The translations under genes and the position numbers were made by a program. The notes beneath the pieces were generated by a model that searched no databases, was not told the origin of the DNA, and saw nothing but the letters and a program-made list of their open reading frames with translations. A DNA stretch of 64,000 nucleotides. It comes from Thiothrix eikelboomii (GTDB lineage: Bacteria > Pseudomonadota > Gammaproteobacteria > Thiotrichales > Thiotrichaceae). This document shows positions 1-8,149 of the stretch, in pieces. Every line of letters begins with the position of its first letter. Positions within the stretch are counted from its first letter, which is position 1. The stretch lies in contig NZ_FUYB01000004.1 of assembly GCF_900167255.1 (NCBI RefSeq), forward strand, positions 1 through 64,000. Reading direction: 5' to 3'.

Positions 1-95
1 CGCTGGAAGAAATGCAGCCGTTGTTTAGTGCGGTGGCGCATGGGTGTGCGGCGGGGTTGCATCAGCAGGCGTTGGATGAGGTTTATTGGCCTCGT
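1..95. repeat. Long exact repeat, copy A (pairs with 3705-3799)
   Basis: All 95 bases are identical to 3705-3799. They lie in frame at the junction between the NTPase part and the variable TPR part of receptor copies 1 and 2. Identity stops abruptly after the codons for YWPR. It is a possible recombination anchor. The repeat may extend further to the left outside the window. Confidence 0.95.
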
Positions 96-1169
96 ATCCG
101 TAGAAAAGATAATCACTATAGTTTGTATCAACTCGGTGCTTTTAGGGATGATTTAGCTACAGTCGCTCATTTTTTTGAGAAAACATGGTCTACTCCCATC
201 GTTAAAATGTCTCCATTGAGCCAGATTCAGGTTTTAAATTGGGCGAGTTTTTGTTTAAGAGTTTGGGGACGCTTAGCTGAAGCTATTGAGCCAGCTAAAC
301 ATAATCTTGCATTAGCTATTCAGCAAGAAGAGTGGAGTGAAGCTACACATGCCTCAAGTAATTTGTGCGAGATCGAGCTACTTTTAGGTGAGTTGATGAA
401 AGCACAGAAAACGGCTGAAGTGTCTATCAGGTATGCTGATTATTCGAGGAATTTGTTTCTGCGTATGAGTAAACGTGCTACCTATGGGTATACTTTACAT
501 CAGAATGGAAAAACAGACGAAGCTTTGCGTTACTTTTTAGATTCAGAGACGCTTCAACAGCAATATGAGTCGCATCGCCCTTGTTTACACTCATTGCGTA
601 ACTTCTATTACTGCTCTTTGCTTTTAGATGAGGGGAAAACTTTAGAGACAAAAGAACGTACATGTTATTCTTTAGCTATTTCTAAAGAGGAAAAGGGTCA
701 GTTGTCGATTGGGTTGGATACTTTGCTGTTAGGTGTAGTTTATATGCAGAGTGCAAGGTTCTTTGAAGCGGGTGAGCAACTAAATAATTCAGTAAATACT
801 TTAGTGAGTCGTCCAGATTATTTAGCCCACAGCCTGCTCACCCGCGCCGCGCTGCACCGCCACACCCGCGACTTCGCCCGCGCTCAGGCTGACTTACAGG
901 AAGTGTTCGACATCGCCGACGGCAGTGGGATGCGGCTGCATTTGACGGATTATCATTTGGAGATGGCGCGGTTGCTGATGGCGGAGTCTCTTGCTCCCTG
1001 CCCCCCTTGCGGGGGAAGGGCTGGGGAAGGGGGGAATAGCCGCGCAGCGGCTGACCCTGCATACCACATTGCCGCCGCCGCCAAACTCATCAAAGAAACG
1101 GGCTACCACCGCCGTGACCAAGAATTACTGGATTTGCAACAAACCCTTGCTAAAGAAAGCCGCCCATGA
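1..1169 (+). CDS. TPR region of a TIR/STAND-NTPase receptor, copy 1 (5' end outside window)
   Basis: The reading frame is open from the left edge, and its first residues (LEEMQPLFSAVAHG) are internal in the complete paralogue at 2087-4942, so this is the C-terminal third of a longer protein. It consists of helical TPR-like repeats ending in the family signature GYHRRD. The first 95 bases are identical to 3705-3799. After that, up to about 830, the gene is AT-rich and diverges from its paralogue; from about 844 it is again GC-rich and nearly identical to it. The linker after MARLLMA is built from a C/G palindromic repeat. By family, TPR ends of STAND NTPases sense ligands or partners; an immune role is inferred. 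Whether the TIR and NTPase part is intact cannot be seen here. Confidence 0.85.
   Translation, partial: LEEMQPLFSAVAHGCAAGLHQQALDEVYWPRIRRKDNHYSLYQLGAFRDDLATVAHFFEKTWSTPIVKMSPLSQIQVLNWASFCLRVWGRLAEAIEPAKHNLALAIQQEEWSEATHASSNLCEIELLLGELMKAQKTAEVSIRYADYSRNLFLRMSKRATYGYTLHQNGKTDEALRYFLDSETLQQQYESHRPCLHSLRNFYYCSLLLDEGKTLETKERTCYSLAISKEEKGQLSIGLDTLLLGVVYMQSARFFEAGEQLNNSVNTLVSRPDYLAHSLLTRAALHRHTRDFARAQADLQEVFDIADGSGMRLHLTDYHLEMARLLMAESLAPCPPCGGRAGEGGNSRAAADPAYHIAAAAKLIKETGYHRRDQELLDLQQTLAKESRP
844..996. repeat. Conserved C-terminal block of the receptor family, copy A
   Basis: This GC-rich block encodes AALHRHTRDFARAQ through MARLL. It matches 4566-4718 with only scattered substitutions, and also 7943-8083 in the broken third copy. 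The DNA immediately upstream of it is AT-rich and unalike between copies, so the change in similarity is sharp. Confidence 0.9.
996..1036. repeat. C/G palindromic repeat inserted in frame in receptor copy 1
   Basis: A run of C, the tetranucleotide TTGC and a run of G form a hairpin (CCCCC 1002-1006 with GGGGG 1011-1015), followed by a second G-rich half. It is translated as a low-complexity loop (CPPCGGRAGEGG). Copy 2 has a related element at 4718-4740. It looks like a dispersed intergenic-type repeat that has colonised a tolerant loop. Confidence 0.7.
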
Positions 1170-1209
1170 ACACTCCGCAGCGGCTTGGCTACATAGCTTA
1201 TCCGAGTTC

Positions 1210-1623
1210 TCAGGCTTGACGCTTAGCCGGCAAATCAAGCTGGAGAAATGCCGCTGGTGTCACCACATCAACACCCACGCAGACATCCGCCGGAAAGTCG
1301 TTGCCATTGCCCGTTACCAAATATTTCGCGCCACTTGCCAGTGCGGCTAACAAATAAGGCACATCCTTTGGGTCTGGGAGTGGATAAGCAAGCGGCTCTG
1401 GATAAACGAATTCAGCCACCCGTGCCATGTCCAGCATGAAACCTTCCAGTTTGTCGCGGACACGGGCAAATTTGGGGCGGGATACCACATCCTGATATTC
1501 AGCCAAAATATCCGGCGACATCACTATCTCGTAATGCGCCAGTGCCGTTTGGAGCACGGCACGGCATGTTCCCGCTGTCAGCCCCGCTGAAATCAAAATG
1601 TTGCAGTCAATAACAACCTTCAT
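1210..1623 (-). CDS. PIN-domain toxin of a type II toxin-antitoxin pair
   Basis: This 137-residue protein begins MKVVIDCNILISAGL, with the first acidic PIN residue at D6. The second acidic residue lies in ILAEYQDVV and the last ones in LPDPKDV and NGNDF. The family (PIN_3, COG1569-like) consists of Mg-dependent ribonucleases used as toxins. The start overlaps the stop of the upstream antitoxin gene in an ATGA arrangement, so the pair is probably translationally coupled. The RNA target cannot be predicted. It lies tail to tail with receptor copy 1, with only 40 bases between them. Confidence 0.85.
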   Translation of the reverse strand: MKVVIDCNILISAGLTAGTCRAVLQTALAHYEIVMSPDILAEYQDVVSRPKFARVRDKLEGFMLDMARVAEFVYPEPLAYPLPDPKDVPYLLAALASGAKYLVTGNGNDFPADVCVGVDVVTPAAFLQLDLPAKRQA

Positions 1624-1925
1624 GCTTTGCCTTGGCGGTAGGCTTGAATTTCTTCACGTACCATCTGCATGATTGCTTCTTCGCTCATATCAGCAAATTC
1701 TTCGGGGGGTGGTTCCGCCAAACGCTGTTGCAAGTTTTTGCGGGCGATTGCCTGTATCAGTTGCCACTTGCGGGCATCTTGCTCGCGTTGGGCTTGGAGC
1801 TGCTCTTGGTCACGACGGATAAGGCTGCGGATGTAATCGCTGATATTGCTGTAATCGCCCCCCGTTACCCGTTGGTTGATCCAGGTTTTCATATTGTCGG
1901 GTAAAGAAATGTTTAGCGTGGTCAT
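1620..1925 (-). CDS. ParD/CopG-like antitoxin
   Basis: This 101-residue protein has an N-terminal ribbon-helix-helix segment (TTLNISLPDNMKTWINQRV, then GGDYSNISDYIRSLIRRDQ), typical of ParD antitoxins. The acidic, Gln-rich C-terminal half (about 45-101) would wrap around the toxin. It is the first gene of the pair, as expected when the antitoxin also represses the promoter. ParD proteins usually pair with ParE; here the partner is a PIN protein, so the pairing is of mixed type. The gene is transcribed away from receptor copy 2, with a shared 161-base upstream region. Confidence 0.8.
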   Translation of the reverse strand: MTTLNISLPDNMKTWINQRVTGGDYSNISDYIRSLIRRDQEQLQAQREQDARKWQLIQAIARKNLQQRLAEPPPEEFADMSEEAIMQMVREEIQAYRQGKA

Positions 1926-2086
1926 GATTTAACTCTCCCATGTGCCGATACTTAGAGTCTTGAACGTTGACTCATTATTGTCAATATTGCCACATTGGCG
2001 CGGTGATCAAATGTTCATAAAGCCGGACAAAATGACGGATAAGCGGTATTATCAAGCCTATTGTAAAGTGAACAGGGCTTGCTCAC
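1926..2086. promoter_or_regulatory. Divergent promoter region between the antitoxin and receptor copy 2
   Basis: These 161 bases are AT-rich compared with both genes and contain a small inverted repeat (TTGAC 1967-1971, GTCAA 1980-1984) that could be an operator half-site pair for the RHH antitoxin. No convincing sigma-70 pair was assigned. The receptor gene has an AGGG about nine bases before its ATG. Confidence 0.35.
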
Positions 2087-4942
2087 ATGACCAAGGTTTT
2101 CATCAGTTACAGTCACAAAGACGAGGCGTGGAAAGACCGCCTGCAAACCCAGCTTGCCGTACTGGAAATGGAGGGCTTGCTGTCGGTGTGGGAAGACCGC
2201 CAGATTGCTCTGGGTGATAGCTGGTATCCTGAAATCGAAACAGCGCTCAACACGGCTGATGTCGCCATCTTGCTGATCAGCGCCGATTTCCTCACGTCCA
2301 GATTCATCCGGGGTGAAGAAATCCCGCGTTTGCTGGAGCGGCGGGAGCAGCAAGGGATTCGTGTCATCCCGCTGATCTTAAAGCCCTGCCCCTGGAAAAA
2401 GGTTGGCTGGCTCAGTGCCATGCAGGGGGCGTCACGCGACAACGTACCGTTATCCACCTTGGTTGAGCATCAGCAGGATGACATCCTGTGTAAGCTGGCA
2501 GAAAAGATACACGATCTGGTGGGCACTTGTCGGTCGGGCTTCAGCCCGACAATCTCCCCGACGACGCCCTCCATCCACTCCGACCGCCTCCCCACCGTCA
2601 AAGGCGGCTTCTTCGGACGCACCGCCGAACTGCAACTCCTCAACACCGCATGGGCAAACACCACCACCCGCATCGTCCAATTCATCGCCCCCGGCGGCAC
2701 AGGCAAAACCAAGCTGCTGCGCCACTGGCTGAACCACACCGCCAATATTCCTGTACTGTTTGAGTGGTCTTTCTATGCCCAAGGTTCTAGCGAAGACAAG
2801 CAGACTTCCGCCACGCCGTTTTTCAGCCATGCGTTTGCCAAGCTGGGTTCGAGCCGCGAGCGGTTTGCGTCAGAGGAGGACAAGGGCGACCACCTCGCCG
2901 AATTACTGCACGGCAAACGCTACGTGCTGGTGCTGGATGGTCTGGAGCCGCTGCAACACGGCGGCGCGGCGATGCGCGGCGAACTCAAGGACAAAGCCAT
3001 CCGCCAGTTACTGCGCCAGCTTGCCCGCCATCCAAGCGGTTTGTGCATTATCACCACGCGGATTGCGCTGCATGAACTCAGTGACCGCGACGCGCCCACC
3101 GTCATCCGCCACGATCTGCAAAACCTGACGGTGGCAGATGGCATCCAGTTGTTGCAATCGCTGGGGGTAGTGGGCAGTGCGGCGGAACTGGGCAAGGCAG
3201 TGCGTGAATACGGTGGTCATGCGCTGGCGTTGAGTTTGCTGGGGAATGTGTTGCGGCTGCGGCATCAGGGCGATGTGCGCAAGCGCGATACGCTCAAGGC
3301 ATTGGTCAAAGCCAAGGGCAACCGCGACAGCCGCCACGCCTTCAAGGTGATGCAGGCTTACGCGGAATGGTTTGCGGGCGAGCCGGAACTGGCGTTGCTG
3401 CACTTGTTGGGGCTGTTCGACCACCCCATCGGGCAAGACGTGCTGCAAATGCTGTGGGATGCGCAGATTCCGCACCTGACCGCAGGCATTGATGAAGATG
3501 AATGGCTGGAAGCCATCGCCAGTTTGCGCGAAGAGCACCACCTGTTGTCACAGCATGACAGCGGCGGCGACCTCGACTGCCACCCGCTGATCCGCGAATA
3601 CTTCGGCGGGCAACTGCAAACCCAGCAGCCGCAAGTGTGGCAGCAGGCGCATGAACGGCTGTACGAATACTACAAAGCCCTACCGGAGAAAGAGTTTCCC
3701 GATACGCTGGAAGAAATGCAGCCGTTGTTTAGTGCGGTGGCGCATGGGTGTGCGGCGGGGTTGCATCAGCAGGCGTTGGATGAGGTTTATTGGCCTCGTC
3801 TTAGACGTGGGGAAGACAATTATATATGTAAAAGTCATGGTGCGTTTAGTGACAGCCTTGCCGTACTAGCGATCTTTTTTACTAAACCGTGGGAAAATCT
3901 GACAGAAAAATTAGAGCAGAAATACAAAGAGTTGTTATTAGATTGGGTTAGTTATTGTTTACGATCACTGGGACGATTGCATGAAGCAGAGCAGTCTTAT
4001 CAAGCCTATATAAGCATAATTAAAACGACCTTATATTGTAAACGAACTGCGATAGCATTTAATAATTTGAGCGAAGTGCAACTTCTGCTTGGCAAAATAA
4101 ATGAAGCTGAGAAGCAAGCTAAAAAAGCTATTAAGTTTGCATCTAATGATGGAAATTGGTACATAAAAACGAGTGCAACCTATGCTTATTCTTTGCTTCA
4201 GAGAGGGGATGTTACTGCTGCAGCTGATATTTTCATACAAATAGAGCAGGTCTTTAAAAATGATCTCTCTATTGGGTTTTTATTGTCAGTTGAAGGCTTT
4301 GAGTACTGTGACTTATTGTTGGAGCAGCAATATGTATCATGTGTATTGGAGCGTGCTGAAAAGGCTTTGGACTACGCACGATTCAAAAAAATGAGTCTAT
4401 TGAGCATTTCATTAGATCAGCTCACCCTCGGATGTGCCCATCTACAACAAGCTCTCAGCTCATCCTCCTGCTCCCTGAGCGAAGCCGAAAAGTGGCTGGA
4501 GCAAGCTGTTACTGGCTTGCGCGCTGCAGGAGTACAGCATCACCTACCTCGCGGTCTGCTCGCTCGCGCCGCGCTGCACCGCCACACCCGCGACTTCGCC
4601 CGCGCTCAGGCTGACTTGCAGGAAGTCTTCGACATCGCCGACGGCAGCGGGATGCGGCTGCATTTGACGGATTATCATTTGGAGATGGCAAGGTTGTTGG
4701 TGGCGGAGTCTCTTGCTCCTTCCCCCCTTGCGGGGGAAGGTTGGGAAGAGGGAAATAGCCGTGAAGCGGCTGACCCTGCATACCACATCGCCGCAGCCGC
4801 CAAACTCATCAACGAAACCGGCTACCACCGCCGCGACCACGAGCTGCTAGCATTGCAGGCAGCATCAGGGATGTTATGCCATCGCCAGAGTGCACACGGG
4901 GATAACGCCAACGCAGGAGTGTTTAAGCATGACAGAGAATAA
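2087..4942 (+). CDS. TIR-STAND NTPase-TPR receptor, copy 2 (complete)
   Basis: The protein has 951 residues. Residues 1-150 are a TIR domain: TKVFISYSHKDE, a W46/E49/E51 region that should hold the NADase glutamate, then a conserved ILLISADFL strand. A repeat-derived linker follows. From about 175 comes a STAND-type NTPase with FFGR, Walker A APGGTGKTKL near 201-210, Walker B RYVLVLDGLE near 278-287, and TTRIAL. A winged-helix-like part leads to a TPR C-terminus (about 550-930). By family, such proteins are cytoplasmic immune or stress receptors: the TPR senses, the NTPase oligomerises and the TIR cleaves NAD. An antiphage role is inference. The last 18 or so residues have no counterpart in the paralogues and overlap the next gene by 14 bases. 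Confidence 0.9.
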   Translation: MTKVFISYSHKDEAWKDRLQTQLAVLEMEGLLSVWEDRQIALGDSWYPEIETALNTADVAILLISADFLTSRFIRGEEIPRLLERREQQGIRVIPLILKPCPWKKVGWLSAMQGASRDNVPLSTLVEHQQDDILCKLAEKIHDLVGTCRSGFSPTISPTTPSIHSDRLPTVKGGFFGRTAELQLLNTAWANTTTRIVQFIAPGGTGKTKLLRHWLNHTANIPVLFEWSFYAQGSSEDKQTSATPFFSHAFAKLGSSRERFASEEDKGDHLAELLHGKRYVLVLDGLEPLQHGGAAMRGELKDKAIRQLLRQLARHPSGLCIITTRIALHELSDRDAPTVIRHDLQNLTVADGIQLLQSLGVVGSAAELGKAVREYGGHALALSLLGNVLRLRHQGDVRKRDTLKALVKAKGNRDSRHAFKVMQAYAEWFAGEPELALLHLLGLFDHPIGQDVLQMLWDAQIPHLTAGIDEDEWLEAIASLREEHHLLSQHDSGGDLDCHPLIREYFGGQLQTQQPQVWQQAHERLYEYYKALPEKEFPDTLEEMQPLFSAVAHGCAAGLHQQALDEVYWPRLRRGEDNYICKSHGAFSDSLAVLAIFFTKPWENLTEKLEQKYKELLLDWVSYCLRSLGRLHEAEQSYQAYISIIKTTLYCKRTAIAFNNLSEVQLLLGKINEAEKQAKKAIKFASNDGNWYIKTSATYAYSLLQRGDVTAAADIFIQIEQVFKNDLSIGFLLSVEGFEYCDLLLEQQYVSCVLERAEKALDYARFKKMSLLSISLDQLTLGCAHLQQALSSSSCSLSEAEKWLEQAVTGLRAAGVQHHLPRGLLARAALHRHTRDFARAQADLQEVFDIADGSGMRLHLTDYHLEMARLLVAESLAPSPLAGEGWEEGNSREAADPAYHIAAAAKLINETGYHRRDHELLALQAASGMLCHRQSAHGDNANAGVFKHDRE
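2533..2550. repeat. Palindromic repeat in the TIR-to-NTPase linker
   Basis: GTCGGGCT at 2533-2540 and AGCCCGAC at 2543-2550 form an 8-bp hairpin with a two-base loop. It is read in frame as part of CRSGFSPTISP between the TIR and NTPase domains. The form is that of short dispersed REP-like elements, and its place is a domain linker that tolerates insertions. Confidence 0.75.
3705..3799. repeat. Long exact repeat, copy B (pairs with 1-95)
   Basis: Identical to 1-95 over all 95 bases. The flanking 3' sequence switches from GC-rich to AT-rich at the repeat end, exactly where the encoded TPR sequence begins to differ between the paralogues. Confidence 0.95.
4566..4718. repeat. Conserved C-terminal block of the receptor family, copy B
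   Basis: Counterpart of 844-996 and 7943-8083, differing from copy A at scattered positions only. It encodes the same AALHRHTRDFARAQ to MARLLVA segment and begins where the AT-rich variable middle ends. Confidence 0.9.
4718..4740. repeat. C/G palindromic repeat inserted in frame in receptor copy 2
   Basis: CCTTCCCCC at 4718-4726 pairs perfectly with GGGGGAAGG at 4732-4740 around a five-base loop. It is translated as SPLAGEGW. It occupies the same codon position, just after MARLLVAESLA, as the related element in copy 1. Confidence 0.8.
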
Positions 4943-6341
4943 GCGGATAGCTGCCGATACGCTCGGCATGGAGGCCGCCGAGATGCGCCGCCTCGGCTAC
5001 AAACTGGTAGACATGGTAGTCGAGCGGCATCTGCACCGTAACCATGAACCCGCCATCCAGATCGGTCAGCCGCAAGACTTGCTGGCAGCGCTGGGGGGCG
5101 AACTGCCCGAATACCCACTGGATGCCGATGAGTCACTGGAGTTACTGGCACAAGTAGCACTGGCGCATCAGCAACATGGTGATCATCCGCGTTATTTTGC
5201 ACGTGTACCCGGACCCGGTTCGTTTGCCGCCTTGCTCGGTGAGTGGCTAGGCGTAGGCTTCAATACCATTGCCGCCTCCTGGGGGGGTGGTTCTGGCCCT
5301 GCGACGCTGGAAACCGTCGTAACCGGCTGGCTGGCGCAGTTGCTGCGACTACCGACCCACACGGAAGGTGTGATTCTGTCCGGTGGCTCCATCGCCAATC
5401 TGAACGCTTTTATGGTCGCACGGCATGAAACAGGTACAGGTGTCGCCTACCTGACTGACCAGACCCACGCCAGCCTGAAGCGTAACCTGCAACACATGGG
5501 ACTGCCGGATAGCCATATCCGCATCCTCCCCAGTGATGCCGATTACCGCATGGACATGCACACGCTGCGAGCCGCCATCGCTGGGGATAGGCAAGCTGGT
5601 TTGATGCCGATGATGGTCGTCGCCAGTGCTGGCACCACCAATACCGGCGCAGTTGACCCCCTAGTAGAAATTGCAGCGCTCTGCCGCGAACAGGGTTTGT
5701 GGTTTCATGTGGATGGTGCTTATGGCGCACCGGCAGCACTCACCGCCCAAGGCCAACGCTATCTGGCCGGGATGGAGCTAGCCGACTCACTGGTGCTGGA
5801 TCCGCACAAGTGGCTGTTCCAGCCGTATGATGCCGGAGTTTGCCTGATCACCCGCCCCAGTGCGCTGGAGCGCTGCTTTGCCATGTACCCGGAATACCTG
5901 CGGGATGCACAGGGGCAAGCACAACAGGTCGTCAACTTCGGTAATCGCAGTCTGGAGCTGACCCGCCGTTCACGGGCAGTGAAGCTGTGGATGTCGCTGC
6001 GCACGTATGGAGTCGCCCGCTTCCGGGAGGCGATCCAGTACGGCATCGAACTGGCGGAGCTGGCTGAAAAGGTGCTGCACGAACAGCCTGATGTTTGGGA
6101 GGTCGTTACACCTGCACAGATCGGGATTATCTGCTTTGCCTTGCGTCATGCCGAACCCGGCGAACATGCCCGCCGGGCGCAGACTCTGGCGGACAGTGGC
6201 TTTGCCTGCCTGACTTCGACCCAGCTACGTGGACGCGAAGTGCTGCGACTGTGTACCCTGAATCCGCTCACGACGGAGACGGATATCCGGGAAACACTAG
6301 CGCGTTTAGCTGCGTATCCTCTCCCCGCCCGGATCGTATGA
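4929..6341 (+). CDS. Group II pyridoxal-5'-phosphate-dependent amino-acid decarboxylase
   Basis: From the ATG at 4929 the protein has 470 residues; that start is chosen because AGGAG lies about 10 bases upstream and MTENKRIAADTLGM looks like a native N-terminus, although the frame opens further upstream. The fold-type I decarboxylase signatures are present: the substrate-cofactor loop with SGGSIANLNAF, HVDGAYGAPAAL with the cofactor-binding Asp, and DPHKWLF with the Schiff-base lysine. The family includes aromatic-L-amino-acid, tyrosine, glutamate and diaminobutyrate decarboxylases; the substrate cannot be named here. It overlaps the receptor gene by 14 bases and is GC-rich like the receptor ends, suggesting shared transfer history or read-through transcription. 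Confidence 0.85.
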   Translation: MTENKRIAADTLGMEAAEMRRLGYKLVDMVVERHLHRNHEPAIQIGQPQDLLAALGGELPEYPLDADESLELLAQVALAHQQHGDHPRYFARVPGPGSFAALLGEWLGVGFNTIAASWGGGSGPATLETVVTGWLAQLLRLPTHTEGVILSGGSIANLNAFMVARHETGTGVAYLTDQTHASLKRNLQHMGLPDSHIRILPSDADYRMDMHTLRAAIAGDRQAGLMPMMVVASAGTTNTGAVDPLVEIAALCREQGLWFHVDGAYGAPAALTAQGQRYLAGMELADSLVLDPHKWLFQPYDAGVCLITRPSALERCFAMYPEYLRDAQGQAQQVVNFGNRSLELTRRSRAVKLWMSLRTYGVARFREAIQYGIELAELAEKVLHEQPDVWEVVTPAQIGIICFALRHAEPGEHARRAQTLADSGFACLTSTQLRGREVLRLCTLNPLTTETDIRETLARLAAYPLPARIV

Positions 6342-6402
6342 GGGCTTGACCGCAAAGCGCGACAAACTCAAGTGATTAGCGTTGGCCTATCAGCGTTTTG
6401 TT

Positions 6403-7310
6403 AGAAAAAACACCAATCCATCGCAATTTTCAGATCGTTTTCCCGCATTTTTGCGGATTTTTCGGGGATTTCCCCTCAAATGGGCACAACGCCGCTTGCT
6501 TTGAGCGAACAAAGCCGCCGCAGGTTGTATACGGTAGCCTTGATGCTGAGTCCGAAGACTGCCCGTGCCAACCCAATGCTACAGATGGCTTTCCCATCGC
6601 ACCGATTGATCCAAACACATGCTCAACCCGTGCACGGGGTCTAGCGATGCGGGTGTTGCGGCGCTTCTGGCAGTCGGATGGCGGCTTGCCTTTCTTGGCT
6701 CTGTGCTGGATGTGTAACCGCCAGCCACCTTGGTGGAGGCGTTGTTCACGGGATGGGTCTTCATAACCTTTGTCCGCCCATACGTCACGGCAGGTGTTGG
6801 CTCGATCAAGCACCACTTCAAAAGGGTGGGTGTCATGCTCTTTGGCCGTACTGATGTGGCGTTTACGGATGAGTTTATATTTCTGGTCAGCACTGATGCT
6901 GAGTTTGTAGCCGTGGTAACTTTTGCCGTGTTTCTTCGTCCAGCTTGCCTCAGTATCCTTTTGGCGACGTTGCGCAGAATTGGTATTCCAATGCCTCGTC
7001 CGACAGGTTGTACAGGTGTTGCAATACCAAGATTCGTACCATCAGTTCCGTTGGATAGGGCGGACGGCCTCTCCTCGCTTGTCACTGGGGCGTGGGGCGA
7101 TGTGGTCGATTTCTGCTGCCAAGGCGACAAAGTTGACGTGCTGGTTCAGCGTGGATAGCAGATCGCCCTTGCGGTCGAGTTTCTGTTCACGCTCTTCGGC
7201 GGCAAACAGGCTGGTTTTGATGGCACTTTTCTTGGGCATGGCTAGTAACGAGGTCGTTGGCTCGGATGGGAATTTTCTCACATTTGTGTGGGTATTGGTG
7301 GGTTTTTAGA
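6403..7310 (-). mobile_element. Decayed IS5-family insertion sequence
   Basis: About 0.9 kb containing a minus-strand transposase relic. Imperfect inverted ends are seen near 6403-6420 and 7291-7310 (13 of 20 aligned positions agree). The right boundary is supported independently: receptor copy 3 homology resumes directly at about 7311. The left side shows no receptor homology, so the element is associated with a deletion of the receptor's front half. No target-site duplication was identified. Confidence 0.7.
6476..7239 (-). pseudogene. IS5-family transposase, frameshifted and internally deleted
   Basis: The N-terminal part (MPKKSAIKTSLFAAEE, then GDLLSTLNQHVNFVALAAEI) breaks near 7063 by an apparent two-base duplication, continues in another frame as LMVRILVLQHLYNLSDEALEYQ, and then lacks the segment that should carry the first catalytic Asp. 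It resumes as QKDTEASWTKKHGKSYHGYK, then DVWADKGYEDP, and RARVEHVFGSIGAMG. A further frameshift near 6590 separates this from the expected end (IKATVYNLRRLCSLKASG). Such an element cannot move on its own. It is written as one entry although its pieces lie in at least two frames. Confidence 0.85.
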
Positions 7311-7942
7311 GGTTCCGAAGTCTTTGGGGAAATCCAATCAGAACCCTCACTACCGATGCTCAAGAAGCCTTATTAAATTATGCACGGGTCTAATTTGCGT
7401 GGATTGGGACGTTTGCAAGAAGCATTAGAAGTAATGCAGAAAAATATCGAAATAACTATTGAGAATCGAGATTGGCGCGAGACTGCAATAGGTTTTAATA
7501 ATATCAGTGGCATTCATTTGACTCTAGGCAACTTAGGTGATGCTTTTAAGAGTGCTTGTGATAGCCTCGAATATATTGAAAAACCAGAAGATACAGGGCG
7601 TTTACTTACTCAGCTTGGTCTGCCCATCGAACTTACAGAAAATATTGGAATGCTGGTGGTTAATGATACAGTCTTTGATTAGCTCATCTATGAGATTTGA
7701 TTACTGTCAACTCTTATTAGATGAGGGGGAGAATGATGCAGTAATTGATCGAGCCAAATATACACTCAATATTGCCAAGGAGAATAATTGGTTATCGGAT
7801 ATTGCTCTTGATCAACTCTCAATTGGTCGAGCGTATTTTCAACAGGCTATGTACCAAGATGCTTTGATCTGGATTGATCAATCAATATCTATTTTTCATG
7901 GTGCTGGATACATAGACATATTACCTTTCGGTCTGCTAAACC

Positions 7943-8083
7943 GCGCTGCGCTGCACCGCCACACTCGTGACTTCGCCCGCGCTCAGGCTGAGTTGCAGAA
8001 AGTGTTCGACATCGCCGACGGCAGCGGGATGCGGCTGCATTTGACGGATTATCATTTGGAGATGGCAAGGTTGTTGGTGGCTG
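7943..8083. repeat. Conserved C-terminal block of the receptor family, copy C
   Basis: Third copy of the GC-rich block (compare 844-996 and 4566-4718). The match ends at the codons for MARLLVA, where an unrelated palindromic repeat begins. Confidence 0.85.
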
Positions 8084-8090
8084 CATCGGG

Positions 8091-8149
8091 CTTCGACTTC
8101 GCTCAGCCCGCGAACAGTGAAACGACCCGTTGCCTGAGTGGAGTCGAAG
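8091..8149. repeat. Inverted-repeat element (CTTCGACTTCGCTCAG type) in receptor copy 3
   Basis: The arms at 8091-8106 and 8134-8149 are inverted copies agreeing at 14 of 16 positions. The element is translated in frame as GFDFAQPANSETTRCLSGVE. It sits at the position where copies 1 and 2 carry the C/G element but is of a different family; elements of this type are widespread as dispersed intergenic repeats in bacteria. Confidence 0.8.

Noticed and set aside
838-1121. Two minus-strand frames of about 75 codons over the receptor end
   Set aside because: They are antisense to the conserved TPR block, recur over each paralogue for that reason, and have Arg/Pro/Ser-rich compositions typical of shadow frames in GC-rich DNA.
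2403-3551. Several frames of 70-180 codons on both strands inside the receptor NTPase region
   Set aside because: All overlap the well-supported TIR/STAND reading frame, and none has a ribosome site or recognisable domain.
6579-7158. Long open frames on both strands inside the IS (183 and 142 codons)
   Set aside because: The transposase residues are found in other frames; these two are out-of-frame readings lacking known motifs.
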